Assembly (NCBI GenBank): GCA_004558025.1
Contig: SFEG01000039.1
Span: 1 to 6,020 of the forward strand
Direction of reading: 5' to 3'
Source of the DNA: Clostridiales bacterium
Lineage (GTDB): Bacteria > Bacillota > Clostridia > Oscillospirales > Oscillospiraceae
DNA length: 6,020 nucleotides
Positions 5,650-6,020 of this stretch are shown here, piece after piece. A program made the position numbers and the translations under genes. The notes below the pieces were generated by a model, which made no database searches, had not been told where the DNA came from, and saw nothing but the letters and a program-made list of their open reading frames with translations. Positions within the stretch are counted from its first letter, which is position 1, and each line of letters starts with the position of its first letter.

Positions 5650-5814
5650 ATGACACAGGCGAGGAAAACGGCCGTCTACCGGGTCATTACGGATTCCGGC
5701 GGCAGCGGGGCCGGACTGCATGACACCTTCCGACCGGTAAGCCGCGGGCCGGAACACAAACGCGGCAAATCAACCATTCTTTCTATTTCGATAAAGGAGG
5801 AAGAAAAAACATGA
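5650..5814 (+). CDS. Possible small ORF of 54 residues upstream of the secreted protein
   Basis: ATG at 5650 (or 5644, two codons earlier) opens a 54-codon frame that ends in a TGA overlapping the next ATG as ATGA (5811-5814). The peptide starts MTQARKTAVYRVITDSGG and is polar, basic in the middle and acidic-basic at the end. There is no signal peptide, membrane helix or recognised motif. Purine-rich AGGGG (5636-5640) lies 9 nt before the 5650 start. The final codons are made of the next gene's ribosome binding site and A-rich spacer, which argues that the overlap may be accidental. It could be a small coupled gene, a leader peptide, a remnant of a longer gene, or no gene at all. Confidence 0.3.
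   Translation: MTQARKTAVYRVITDSGGSGAGLHDTFRPVSRGPEHKRGKSTILSISIKEEEKT
5793..5800 (+). promoter_or_regulatory. Ribosome binding site of the secreted cysteine-rich protein
   Basis: AAAGGAGG, a very strong Shine-Dalgarno match, lies 10 nt of A-rich spacer before the ATG at 5811. It fixes the start of the signal-peptide protein. Confidence 0.8.
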
Positions 5815-6020
5815 GAAAAAGACTTATGAGCATCCTGCTCTGCCTCGTCATGCTGTTCTCCCTCGTGCCGGGCGCTGCGGTTCCCGTCCACGCCTTCTGG
5901 GACGACTACGACGACGGCTTTGATTGTCCTAACTGCGACCACTACCATTTTGGCAGCGATTATATGTGTGACTGCCTGTTCTGCACCATTGACTGCAACT
6001 ACGAGTGCTGGGTTGAGACC
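5811..6020 (+). CDS. Secreted cysteine-rich protein, N-terminal part (runs off window)
   Basis: The first 70 residues are visible. A basic start (MRKR) and a hydrophobic core (SILLCLVMLFSLV, 7-19) end in a likely signal peptidase I site after VHA (residue 28), so the protein should be exported. The mature part begins with an acidic patch (DDYDD, 31-35). It then has seven cysteines in 28 residues (39, 42, 53, 55, 58, 62, 66), including CPNC, CDC and a histidine pair (H44, H46). This spacing suggests a metal-binding or disulfide-rich surface domain, but I recognise no family. The gene is divergent from the solute-binding protein/LuxR operon and could be under its control. The 3' end is beyond the window. 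Confidence 0.8.
   Translation, partial: MRKRLMSILLCLVMLFSLVPGAAVPVHAFWDDYDDGFDCPNCDHYHFGSDYMCDCLFCTIDCNYECWVET

Noticed and set aside
5415..5723. + strand open frame of 102 codons through the divergent promoter region
   Set aside because: It crosses both inverted repeats and the AT-rich promoter tract and ends within the other candidate frame. No family-like sequence is seen.
5676..5948. Minus-strand open frame opposite the secreted protein start
   Set aside because: Its Val-rich repetitive start is the antisense of the Cys/Asp-rich coding sequence. The + strand has a strong ribosome binding site and signal peptide.
1..6020. tRNA, rRNA, CRISPR array or insertion sequence
   Set aside because: I saw no regularly spaced direct repeats, cloverleaf-like sequence with conserved arms, rRNA segments or transposase-like protein in any frame.

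Overview
The window looks like chromosomal DNA of a GC-rich member of the Clostridia (Firmicutes), plausibly an Oscillospiraceae/Ruminococcaceae-type gut bacterium. This is inferred from strong AGGAGG-like ribosome binding sites, TTGxxx/TATAAT promoters, a lipoprotein solute-binding protein with a classic lipobox, U-tailed intrinsic terminators and overall protein style. No marker gene is present, so the taxonomy is an inference.

Region 1 (1-2043, + strand) is an accessory, defence-type segment. It opens inside the C-terminal half of a type I restriction-modification methyltransferase subunit (HsdM, motif NPPF). No hsdS follows inside the window. Instead there is a 73-nt gap and then a translationally coupled pair: a DUF3800 protein (824-1537) and a small protein (1534-2043) that I compare, tentatively, with BECR-fold (Barnase/EndoU/ColicinE5-D/RelE) nuclease-like proteins. 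The pair is clearly AT-richer than its neighbours (sampled 60-base blocks: 22/60 G+C at 841-900, 35/60 at 241-300, 42/60 at 3601-3660), which suggests separate acquisition.

Region 2 (2044-2415) is a convergent intergenic stretch. It holds a near-consensus promoter (TTGACT-16-TATAAT), several hairpins and a strong + strand terminator, so it may encode a short structured RNA of about 180 nt. It also holds the terminator of the minus-strand operon.

Region 3 (2416-5616, - strand) is a compact two-gene operon with its own extended -10 promoter and terminator. The first gene is an extracellular family 1-type solute-binding lipoprotein (4052-5392). The second is a membrane-spanning regulator (2416-4026) with a Cache-like extracytoplasmic sensor between two membrane helices, a coiled coil and a C-terminal LuxR-type HTH. 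No ABC permease or ATPase lies in the operon. The likely reading is a ligand-sensing unit in which the lipoprotein binds something outside the cell and the tethered LuxR protein carries the signal to DNA. Two inverted repeats lie in the promoter-to-start leader.

Region 4 (5617-6020, + strand) is divergent from the operon. It holds a possible 54-residue small ORF and the start of a secreted, cysteine-rich protein that runs off the window. The divergent layout makes the secreted protein a candidate target of the LuxR-type regulator.
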